Source: Mycobacterium sp. 1100029.7
Lineage (GTDB): Bacteria > Actinomycetota > Actinomycetes > Mycobacteriales > Mycobacteriaceae
NCBI RefSeq assembly: GCF_001665235.1
Contig: NZ_LZSC01000060.1
Coordinates: 1 to 34,642, forward strand
DNA: 34,642 bases
Direction: 5' to 3'
This document shows, in pieces, positions 7,789-14,638 of the stretch. The notes beneath the pieces were generated by a model, which did not search any database, was not told the origin of the DNA, and was given only the letters and a program-made list of their open reading frames with translations. Each line of letters starts with the position of its first letter. Position 1 is the stretch's first letter. Position numbers and translations under genes: made by a program.

Positions 7789-7829
7789 GGTCGAGTGCGT
7801 CGACCAGACTTGCCAGCTCATTACCGCGC
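7787..7829 (-). pseudogene. Fragment of the LysR gene 3' end
   Basis: These 43 bases are identical to 2971-3013, the codons for the last ~15 residues of the LysR regulator (RGNELASLVDALDL). The normal stop is lost because the sequence joins the tRNA-Gly fragment. The other side joins the CGNR fragment directly. Confidence 0.85.
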
Positions 7830-7830
7830 T

Positions 7831-7968
7831 TGAGAGCTATGAATCCTGTTCGCCGACAGTAGGTTTGTGATCCTGCACGATGCGTCGCCGCTGCGCATGT
7901 CGTGCGACACGAGCCCGATTGCCGCAGATGGCAGAGCACCATTCGCGACGGAAGTGCTCCTTGACGAA
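7831..7968 (-). pseudogene. Fragment of a CGNR zinc-finger gene (3' end)
   Basis: These 138 bases match 6114-6251 with four differences. On the minus strand they read FVKEHFRREWCSAICGNR and on to KPTVGEQDS and a stop, which is the C-terminal zinc-finger end of the CGNR regulator with the first two cysteines and the whole N-terminal domain missing. No start codon or ribosome site fits a functional short gene. The small divergence suggests an older duplicate or a paralogue from a related cluster. Confidence 0.85.
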
Positions 7969-8092
7969 AACACCGACGACCACTCGGGCAATATGGCCGC
8001 GCTCGGCGCACGCGCGGCCCCGGCGCAAAACCCCGATTACGGCAACGTGATCAACCTGCAGCGACTAACGCGGCCAGCGACTTGAAGTTGGT

Positions 8093-8884
8093 CTACTTGA
8101 AGGGATTGAAGGTGCGGCCCAGGAAGTACTGAATCCGCTGCGGGACTGGTCGTATGGCGGCGGCGGTGAGCTTGTTGACGGTTCCAGGGATGCACACGGG
8201 TTTGCCGTTGGTCACGGCGGCCCATCCCTCGTGGACAACAGGTTCTGGCTGTTGCCACATGACGCCCGGCAGGCGGTCGGCAGCATCGCGGGTGCCCATC
8301 ACGTCGTGGAACTCGCTGTGGGTGAAGCCAGGGCACAGCGCGGTGACATGGATTCCGTGGGGTTTCAGTTCCATGTCGAGGGATTGGGACATGTTCAGCA
8401 CGTAGGACTTGATGCCCGTGTACAGCAACCCTTCTCCCGGCGGAGACATCGCGGCCAGCGAGGACAGGTTGATGATGCGTCCCCAGCCTCGCCGCTTCAT
8501 GCCAGGGATGGCGCGGTGCATCAATTCGGTTACTGCGGTGACCATCAGTTGAAGTTCTCCGGCGACCGAGTCCCAGGGGGTGTCGGAGAACTTAGCGCTG
8601 GCTGAAAGCCCTGCATTATTGATCAGCACGTCGATAGGCAGATCCAATTCGGTTGCGCGGGTGATGATCGCCGCGGGGGCGGCGGGGTCGGTGAGGTCGG
8701 CGGCAAACACTTCGGCGCGCACGCCGTGCTGTTGGTGTAGTTCGGTGGCGAGTTCTTCGAGGCGCTCGGCGCGTCGGGCGACGACCAACACGTCGTAGCC
8801 CTCAGCAGCGAGGTGACGAGCGAAGGCCGCTCCGATGCCGGCAGATGCCCCCGTAATCAGGGCGCCACGTCGGGTCGTGGTCAT
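8093..8884 (-). CDS. Short-chain dehydrogenase/reductase
   Basis: The protein has 263 residues from the ATG at 8884 (MTTTRRGALITG); the frame is open 35 codons further upstream but without family character. The cofactor motif TGASAGIG is followed by VVARRAERL, suggesting NADP(H). NNAG, the catalytic Ser in INLSSLAAMSPPG and YTGIK (Tyr/Lys) are present. The C-terminal part (GKPVCIPGTVNKL) resembles the SDR group often annotated as DltE-like. It lies 101 bp downstream of the hydrolase gene on the same strand, within the candidate island, so the two are probably one transcript under the TetR regulator. The substrate is unknown. Confidence 0.85.
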   Translation of the reverse strand: MTTTRRGALITGASAGIGAAFARHLAAEGYDVLVVARRAERLEELATELHQQHGVRAEVFAADLTDPAAPAAIITRATELDLPIDVLINNAGLSASAKFSDTPWDSVAGELQLMVTAVTELMHRAIPGMKRRGWGRIINLSSLAAMSPPGEGLLYTGIKSYVLNMSQSLDMELKPHGIHVTALCPGFTHSEFHDVMGTRDAADRLPGVMWQQPEPVVHEGWAAVTNGKPVCIPGTVNKLTAAAIRPVPQRIQYFLGRTFNPFK

Positions 8885-8985
8885 GGATGGATGTTCCTCA
8901 CTGGTAGGCGTCGGCCACCGCGAGCCGACAGATTGGGGGTGCGCTGCGAGCGTGGGGTGTCTGCGGGAAACCGTTGGCGTTGGGG

Positions 8986-9915
8986 TCACCTTAGGGGGAC
9001 GTGGCGATTGAGGAAGTCGATCTGGTCAGTGACGATTCCGTCGAAGTGCGGGTCCAGGTACGGCTCGAAGTGCGTGCAGTCATAGGAGCGGACTTCACCG
9101 TGGGGAATACGCGCCACGATCTTCTGGGCTTTGGCGTACGGCGTCACGTCATCACACTTTGCAAGCTGCACCAGGGTCGGCCCGGTGATGTCTGCGACCT
9201 TGCGTCCCGGTGAGTACAGCGGCACGCGCAGGGCGATGCGGGCAGCGACGTCATTTTCGGCGAGAAGTTGCTCGCGCTTGTGCTCGGCCGCTTCGCCCCC
9301 GGCCATCTCCTCGACGAGTTCATACGCGCCGGGTGAAGTCATCATGGCGACCTCGCCGGGCCTACCGATGGACTTCACTCGGTACGGTGGCCGCCCGAAC
9401 CAAGCGCCGACCTGATCGCGCAACCCTGCGGCGATGAGGCGTGCGACCAACTTGGGGGACTGAGAGAACGCTGATGCCGGTCCGGTGACGTGGGGCACCT
9501 GGACGATGGCGGCTGCGAGATCGTGGTCGCGGGCGGCCAAGTTGAGAACGTGGCCACCGCCGAATGAGGAACCCCATCCCACCACCCGAGTGGTGTCGAC
9601 GTTGTCCAGGCTGCGGGCGTAGGCGATGGCGGCCCGCCAGTCAGCTTGCTGTTTGGCAATGTCAAGGATGCGGCGGGGTTGTCCTTCGCTGGCACCCCAG
9701 TGCCTGTAGTCGAACACCAGGGCGGCGTAGCCTGCCTGGGCGAATCGTGCGGCGTAGGCGTCCAGGCGCAGTTCGCGGAAGGCGGCGAACCCGTGAGCTA
9801 GTACGACGATGGGCGGGTTCTCGGCGCCTTCGGGCCGGTAGAGCCACGCCGCGCAGGATGTGCCCTCGGACAGAAAAGTGACGTCGTGTCGTACGTAGCT
9901 ACATGGTTGATTCAT
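8986..9915 (-). CDS. Alpha/beta hydrolase
   Basis: The protein has 309 residues from MNQPCSYVRHD. A five-codon longer start exists at 9930. The oxyanion-side motif VLAHGFAAF, the nucleophile elbow GWGSSFGGG (central Ser of GSSFG), a later acid (KCDDVTPY) and the C-terminal His (YDCTHFEPY) give a complete catalytic triad. FDYRHWGASEGQPR before the nucleophile is typical of the dienelactone-hydrolase or BAAT-like branch of these hydrolases. It probably acts on an ester or similar bond in the cytoplasm. It is divergent from the TetR gene with 102 bp between, carrying two operator-like palindromes. Confidence 0.8.
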   Translation of the reverse strand: MNQPCSYVRHDVTFLSEGTSCAAWLYRPEGAENPPIVVLAHGFAAFRELRLDAYAARFAQAGYAALVFDYRHWGASEGQPRRILDIAKQQADWRAAIAYARSLDNVDTTRVVGWGSSFGGGHVLNLAARDHDLAAAIVQVPHVTGPASAFSQSPKLVARLIAAGLRDQVGAWFGRPPYRVKSIGRPGEVAMMTSPGAYELVEEMAGGEAAEHKREQLLAENDVAARIALRVPLYSPGRKVADITGPTLVQLAKCDDVTPYAKAQKIVARIPHGEVRSYDCTHFEPYLDPHFDGIVTDQIDFLNRHVPLR

Positions 9916-9938
9916 GGACCTGGCCTCCATCGGCTATC

Positions 9939-9985
9939 TTGAATGGCGTTCAACAAAGGCTAACAACTTCTTGAATGCCGTTCAA
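9939..9985. promoter_or_regulatory. Two palindromic operators between the hydrolase and TetR genes
   Basis: TTGAATGGCGTTCAA (9939-9953) and TTGAATGCCGTTCAA (9971-9985) are 15-bp copies of the dyad TTGAA-N5-TTCAA, differing at one central base. Their centres are 32 bp apart, about three helical turns, so both face the same side of DNA. They sit in the 102-bp divergent promoter, as expected for binding by the adjacent TetR-family protein. Confidence 0.85.
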
Positions 9986-10017
9986 CACAGTGTGATCTGG
10001 CCGATGCAGAGGGAACG

Positions 10018-10590
10018 ATGGCACGGAACAAACGCCCACAGGCCGCCGAAGAGAAGCGTGCAGAAATCGTCGCGGCAGCACGACGGCTGTTCATCGATAT
10101 TGGCTATGACGCCACCCCGATGAGTCGCCTCGCGAAGGAAGCCGGGGTGGCACCAAACACCATCTACTGGTACTTCGGGGATAAGGACGACGTTCTAATC
10201 GCGGTGCTCGACTCCGTCATGGCCGACATCTGGCCGCAATACCAACAAGTTGCGCCCGAACCCATCCCTGCTCGAGTGCTGTGGGTGGTTCGCCAGTTAC
10301 ACCAGATGAGCCGCCTAGTGACGACGGTGCACGCCCGCGTCGAACATTCGGCCGCCATCGCCGAATGGCATCGAAACTTCCATCTGATCACCGGCAGCAT
10401 GTTCCGTTACGAACTGGAAACTGTGGGAGTCTCAACTTCGACTGTGGAAGCCGAGGTGATGATTGGCATTTTCACCGTCGAAGGACTCCTTATGCACGAC
10501 CTGAATGACATAGAGCAACGCACGATTTGCGACGCCCTGGCTTCACGCTGGACTATGAGCCAGCGCGCCCATCCTGAGCAGGAAAGTTGA
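10018..10590 (+). CDS. TetR-family transcriptional regulator
   Basis: The protein has 190 residues and an ATG at 10018 preceded by GAGGGA. The N-terminal TetR helix-turn-helix is complete: EIVAAARRLFIDIGYDATPM, then SRLAKEAGVAPNTIYWYFGDKDDVL. The rest is the helical ligand-binding and dimer domain. It is divergent from the hydrolase-SDR pair, and the shared promoter holds two identical-spacing palindromes. The simple reading is an autoregulated repressor of the pair, released by a small hydrophobic substrate or product. Confidence 0.9.
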   Translation: MARNKRPQAAEEKRAEIVAAARRLFIDIGYDATPMSRLAKEAGVAPNTIYWYFGDKDDVLIAVLDSVMADIWPQYQQVAPEPIPARVLWVVRQLHQMSRLVTTVHARVEHSAAIAEWHRNFHLITGSMFRYELETVGVSTSTVEAEVMIGIFTVEGLLMHDLNDIEQRTICDALASRWTMSQRAHPEQES

Positions 10591-10841
10591 CCTGCGGTCT
10601 GTTGCCTGGGCTGCCGATCTCTCTCCTCCGGCGCACTGGATCGGCGACAGCTTCGACGTCTGGGGCGCGCCAGGCTGGCCAACCATGACTTTGAGGTGAA
10701 GTTCTAGGCCCTCAATGGCGGGCGCAACCGTCTCCGTCGACACTTCCCCGTCGCGGCGCGCGGCCGTGTCGACGTAAGGGACCGTTAGGGGACCACCAGC
10801 CCGCGAACGCGAGTGACAAGGCCAGAATGTCCAGCTTGTCG
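10591..10841. other. Intergenic stretch between the TetR gene and tRNA-Gly
   Basis: No gene was recognised. It probably includes the right end of the candidate island, since the att-like repeat begins at 10838. Confidence 0.3.
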
Positions 10842-10915
10842 TGGAGCCGATGACGGGAATCGAACCCGCGTATTCAGCTTGGGAAGCTGATGTTCTGCCA
10901 TTGAACTACATCGGC
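10842..10915 (-). tRNA. tRNA-Gly (anticodon CCC)
   Basis: On the minus strand the 74 bases fold as a full tRNA: acceptor GCCGATG/CATCGGC, D stem GTTC/GAAC, anticodon stem TCAGC/GCTGA with loop TTCCCAA (anticodon CCC), T stem GCGGG/CCCGT with loop TTCGATT, discriminator T and encoded CCA. Its 3' 49 bases are repeated at 7740-7788, so this copy is the reconstituted integration target with the island on its 3' side. Confidence 0.95.
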
Positions 10916-11043
10916 GCGGTTGCCCAAGAAGGCTAGCACCCAGGCGCTCAGCCAGCCGCGACCGTCGCAGCGGCGTCAAAGCATTGCAATTATTCCGCAA
11001 ATTTAAAATGCTCACATTTATTATTCTGTGATCATGTCGTAAT

Positions 11044-11700
11044 GTGCTCCGAGTGGGTCGTCACAGATTAGCCAGGAAGCGACGCAAGTCGCCGGTCGTC
11101 CTGGCAGTGCTGGTAGCGCCCGCCGCGGTGTTCTTCGCGGCAGCCGGAGATGTCGGTCCATTTGCCCCTCCCGCGCAAGCAAAGCGCGTTATCAGCGAGC
11201 CCGCACCAAGCCGTCTGGAGATTGTCGCGGCGGAAGCGAATTTGCCGCACAGCGTCGCGGGTCTGGGCGACCGCGACAGCCAGCCGGCCGCCTCCCGGTA
11301 CCACGTCCGGTCCCGTTTCTTGCCCGTCGGCCTCGCTTCGGAACAGGGCCTGCAGGTGCGCACGATTCAGGTGTCCCGCAGTATCAGCGCCACCTTTCCC
11401 GAAATCCATGAGATCGGTGGTGTGCGACCAGATCCGCTGCCCTGGCACCCCCTGGGCCTGGCGTTGGATGTGATGATCCCCAGCCCCGAGTCCGCCCAGG
11501 GCATCGCGCTGGGCAACGAGATCGTCGCGTATGTGCTGAAGAACTCGAACCGCTTCGGCATCCAGGATGCGATCTGGCGCGGGGTCTACTACACACCCAC
11601 CGGCGCCCAAACGAGCCGGCTCGGCCACTACGACCACGTCCACATCACGACGACCGGCGGCGGCTACCCCAAGGGTGGCGAAATGTACCTCGCCGACTGA
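11044..11700 (+). CDS. Exported protein, Rv0320-like, with an M15-peptidase-like motif pair
   Basis: The protein has 218 residues from a GTG at 11044. A basic N-terminus (RHRLARKRRK) precedes a hydrophobic segment (VVLAVLVAPAAVFFAAAG), so it is exported or anchored. The C-terminal half contains HPLGLALDVMIP and then HYDHVHIT. These resemble the HxxGxAxD and HxH zinc-binding motifs of VanY/M15-type D,D-carboxypeptidases and of the related ARB_07466-like domain. It may therefore act on peptidoglycan, but activity is inferred. Position just before dcd and length agree with M. tuberculosis Rv0320 as I recall it. The 128 bp between it and tRNA-Gly are strikingly AT-rich near 10985-11028 and probably hold its promoter. 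Confidence 0.75.
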   Translation: MLRVGRHRLARKRRKSPVVLAVLVAPAAVFFAAAGDVGPFAPPAQAKRVISEPAPSRLEIVAAEANLPHSVAGLGDRDSQPAASRYHVRSRFLPVGLASEQGLQVRTIQVSRSISATFPEIHEIGGVRPDPLPWHPLGLALDVMIPSPESAQGIALGNEIVAYVLKNSNRFGIQDAIWRGVYYTPTGAQTSRLGHYDHVHITTTGGGYPKGGEMYLAD

Positions 11701-11741
11701 AGCTCGGACAGCAATCACCAGGCAACGGTTAGGCTCGTCGC

Positions 11742-12314
11742 GTGCTGCTCTCCGATCGCGACCTCAGAGCTGAAATCACCTCCGGCCGGTTGGGCATCGA
11801 CCCGTTCGACGACACCCTGGTGCAGCCGTCCAGCATCGACGTTCGCCTCGATTCGATGTTCCGGGTGTTCAACAACACCCGCTACACCCACATTGATCCG
11901 GCCAAGCAGCAGGACGAGCTGACCACGCTGGTCGAACCGGCGGCCGGCGAACCGTTCGTGTTGCACCCGGGCGAGTTCGTCCTGGGGTCGACCCTCGAGC
12001 TGTTCGCGCTGCCCGAGGATCTTGCCGGACGTCTGGAGGGCAAGTCGTCGCTGGGCCGACTGGGTTTGCTGACCCACTCGACCGCGGGCTTCATCGACCC
12101 CGGCTTCACCGGCCACATCACTCTCGAGCTGTCCAACGTCGCCAACCTGCCGATCACGCTGTGGCCCGGCATGAAGATCGGCCAGCTGTGCATCCTGCGA
12201 CTGACCAGCCCGGCCGAGCACCCGTACGGCAGCTCGCGGGTCGGCTCCAAGTACCAGGGCCAGCGCGGACCGACGCCTTCTCGCTCTTACGAAAACTTCA
12301 TAAGAACTACATAG
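11742..12314 (+). CDS. dcd: dCTP deaminase (bifunctional dCTP deaminase:dUTPase type)
   Basis: The protein has 190 residues from a GTG start and is full length. LLSDRDLRAEI, VQPSSIDVRLD, the phosphate-contact block EGKSSLGRLGL and the catalytic block STAGFIDPGFTGHITLELSN (general-base Glu in the TLEL part) are all present, as are the C-terminal GSKYQGQRGPTPS residues that close over the nucleotide. The M. tuberculosis enzyme converts dCTP directly to dUMP, feeding thymidylate synthesis, and the same is expected here. It follows the Rv0320-like gene at 41 bp, as in M. tuberculosis. The next gene differs: two Rv0312-like genes separate it from udgA. Confidence 0.95.
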   Translation: MLLSDRDLRAEITSGRLGIDPFDDTLVQPSSIDVRLDSMFRVFNNTRYTHIDPAKQQDELTTLVEPAAGEPFVLHPGEFVLGSTLELFALPEDLAGRLEGKSSLGRLGLLTHSTAGFIDPGFTGHITLELSNVANLPITLWPGMKIGQLCILRLTSPAEHPYGSSRVGSKYQGQRGPTPSRSYENFIRTT

Positions 12315-12421
12315 CTTCGCCAAGCTGCCCGCGGCGACATTCTGCGGGAGGATGTAGTAGCCGGGGTCGTTTCTTTCGTCCGGGCATAGCTTGTGTTGCA
12401 ACGCTTTTGGAGTGGTTAGTT

Positions 12422-14488
12422 TTGGATATCGTGCTTGGGGTGTCAATCGCACCGACTTCGGTTCAAATGATCGTGGTCGAAGGCGAAAACGCCGACGGCG
12501 CGTTGGTTGAAGAAGACGAGTTCACACTCGCCGCGGCCGACGACACCCAGCCCACCGCCGTCCTCGACCGGGTGATCTCTGCGATCCTGGGCACCCGCGA
12601 GGGCGCGGCCGACGCCGGCCTCGAGCTGTCCTCGATCGGCGTGACGTGGACCGACCAGCTACCTGCGTCGGTGCTGCGCGACGCGCTTGCCGCCTACAAG
12701 CTCGAGAACGTGATGCTGGTGTCGGCGTTCCTGGCCGCCGCGGCACTGGGCCAATCCGTCGGCGGCGCAATGGGTTACGACAGCACCGCGGTGCTGTTCG
12801 TGGAGCCCGACACCGCGACGTTGGCCGTCGTCGAAACCTCCGACGGTTCGATCACCGACGTTTACAAGGAACAGCTCGTCGCCGAGTCCTACGACGAGGC
12901 CACCGCGCAACTGACCGGGATGATCTCCTGGCTCGACGAGATGGACCTGCCGCCCGGCGGTGTGTTCCTGGTCGGCTCTGGAGTCGACGTCGGGGCGATC
13001 AAGCCGGCATTGGAGTCGGCGACGTCGCTTGCCGTCAACGCTGCCGAAGAGCCCGAGACGGCCCTGGCCCGCGGTGCCGCGCTGGCTTCGGCGAACGCGC
13101 CGTTATTCGCATCTTCGACCGCGGCGCTGGCCTACGCGCAAGACCCGGGCACCGGCACCATCGACCCGCACGCCCTGCCCGAGCACTTCAGCGTCGCCTA
13201 TGTTTCCGGTGCCGAACACGGCGACGATGAACTCGCCTACAGCCTGGTGCCCGACGAGGACGCCGATGCGCCCACCGTCGTGATCAACCCGGCCGCACTG
13301 ATCGCCGCCGCCGAAAGCCAGCCGCGGCGCCGGCCGGTGTTGCTGGTCGGCAGTGGACTCGCGGTGGTCGCCATCAGCGCGGTGGTCGCACTCGAGATCG
13401 CCCTGGCGATCGGCATCCGCACCACCGACGTGGCCGTACAGCCCAGCCCGAGCCAAAACCTCATCGTGCCAACACAATCGGCGCCTGCGGCCCCGTCGAT
13501 CGAGGCCAAGGCGAAGCCGAAGATCAGCCTGGATAACCCGGTCGCGGCGCCCAGGCCGATGATCCCGCAAGCGGCCCTGCCGGCGGCCCCGCCTCCCGCG
13601 GTCGCACCGCCGTTGCCGGTCGCTCCTGTTCCGCCGGCGCCGGTTCCGGCCGTCGTGCCCATTCCGGTGCCCGCGGTCCACCTGCCTTCGCCGAACTGGA
13701 TCATGAGCCCGCCGATCATCCAAGCTCCGCCGCGCGTGGTGCCGGCGCAACCCGTCGTGCCGCAACCGCCGGTCCATATCCCGGATCCGCCGGTGCAGGT
13801 GCCGGGCGGAGTTTCAGAATCGCCGCCCCATCGGACTCCACCGGACTCGGGTCCCGGCGGTCCGGGTAGCGGACATGTTCCTCCGCCTGGCACGGGTTCG
13901 GGTGGGCTCGACGGTGGCGGTCCGGGTCATTTGCCGGGTTCGGGTCCTGGTGGTCCAGGTGGCGGTCACGTGCCCCCGCCCGGCTCGGGCACCGGCGGCG
14001 GCGGTCCGATTCATGTCCCCGGCGGCGGTTCCGGTGACGGGCCGATCGGCGGTGGACCCTTCGGCGGCGGCCACACACCCGGCGGACCTATCGGTGGGCC
14101 TGTCGGTGGCGGTCCCTCCGGCGGCGGGCCTTTCGGCGGCGGACACGCACCGAGCGGGCCTTTTGGTGGCGGACACGCACCGAGCGGGCCTTTCGGTGGC
14201 GGACACGCACCGAGCGGACCAATCGGTGGCGGTCCGATTGGCGGCGGGCCTTCGGGCGGGCCCTTCGGTGGTGGCGGACCCTTCGGTGGCGGCCACGCCC
14301 CGAGCGGTCCCATCGGCGGTGGCCCGTCCAGCGGAGGTGGCCCCAGCGGAGGCTTCGGCGGTGGTCACAGCGGTGGCGGCTTCGGTGGTGGCGGCGGTGG
14401 CTTTGGCGGCGGCGGTGGCCACAGTGGCGGTGGTTTCGGTGGTGGCGGTGGCGGTGGCCACAGCAGCGGTGGCGGCGGCCACCACTGA
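12422..14488 (+). CDS. Rv0312-like (DUF7159-type) membrane protein with long Pro/Gly tail
   Basis: The protein has 688 residues. The TTG at 12422 is chosen because it gives LDIVLGVSIAPTSVQ, aligning with the ATG start of the copy at 1588; GGAG lies about 10 bases upstream. Order of parts: degenerate Hsp70/actin-like domain (about 1-260, with FLVGSGVDV and EEPETALARGAALASA), an acidic linker, a membrane segment (about 305-335, VLLVGSGLAVVAISAVVALEIALAI), a Pro-rich stretch (PVPPAPVPAVVPIPVPAVHLP) and ~230 residues of Gly/Pro/His-rich repeats. Three near-identical 30-bp units (GGGHAPSGPF) lie at 14131-14220. The ATP-site residues expected of a true Hsp70 are not seen. The tail is probably outside the membrane. 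Function is unknown. Confidence 0.75.
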   Translation: MDIVLGVSIAPTSVQMIVVEGENADGALVEEDEFTLAAADDTQPTAVLDRVISAILGTREGAADAGLELSSIGVTWTDQLPASVLRDALAAYKLENVMLVSAFLAAAALGQSVGGAMGYDSTAVLFVEPDTATLAVVETSDGSITDVYKEQLVAESYDEATAQLTGMISWLDEMDLPPGGVFLVGSGVDVGAIKPALESATSLAVNAAEEPETALARGAALASANAPLFASSTAALAYAQDPGTGTIDPHALPEHFSVAYVSGAEHGDDELAYSLVPDEDADAPTVVINPAALIAAAESQPRRRPVLLVGSGLAVVAISAVVALEIALAIGIRTTDVAVQPSPSQNLIVPTQSAPAAPSIEAKAKPKISLDNPVAAPRPMIPQAALPAAPPPAVAPPLPVAPVPPAPVPAVVPIPVPAVHLPSPNWIMSPPIIQAPPRVVPAQPVVPQPPVHIPDPPVQVPGGVSESPPHRTPPDSGPGGPGSGHVPPPGTGSGGLDGGGPGHLPGSGPGGPGGGHVPPPGSGTGGGGPIHVPGGGSGDGPIGGGPFGGGHTPGGPIGGPVGGGPSGGGPFGGGHAPSGPFGGGHAPSGPFGGGHAPSGPIGGGPIGGGPSGGPFGGGGPFGGGHAPSGPIGGGPSSGGGPSGGFGGGHSGGGFGGGGGGFGGGGGHSGGGFGGGGGGGHSSGGGGHH
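14131..14220 (+). repeat. Tandem 30-bp repeat (3 units) in the Gly-rich tail
   Basis: Three consecutive 30-bp units containing GGCGGACACGCACCGAGCGG encode GGGHAPSGPF-type decapeptides, with one to three differences between units. Shorter GGG(P/H) repeats continue on both sides. Confidence 0.9.
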
Positions 14489-14638
14489 CGGTTCGCGCCG
14501 AACGAGACCGACCGAAGACGCGTAAAATCGGGGAGCCGGGGGAATACAGGGTGGGGATTCGCGACGTCTCGAGGTGGCCGGAGCCTGCGACGACGACCGT
14601 CCCCACGTCACTGTCGAGCAAACGACAATGGAGGGGCA

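Noticed and set aside
10785..11015. Small minus-strand frame with SMAEHQLPKLNTRVRFPSSAP
   Set aside because: It is a translation of tRNA-Gly sequence and not a protein gene.
12161..12421. Upstream extension of the Rv0312-like frame into dcd
   Set aside because: It overlaps the conserved C-terminus of dcd in another frame; paralogue alignment places the start at the TTG at 12422.
14033..14488. Possible PE-PGRS or PPE gene
   Set aside because: The GGX repeats belong to the tail of the membrane protein; there is no PE or PPE N-terminal domain in the frame.
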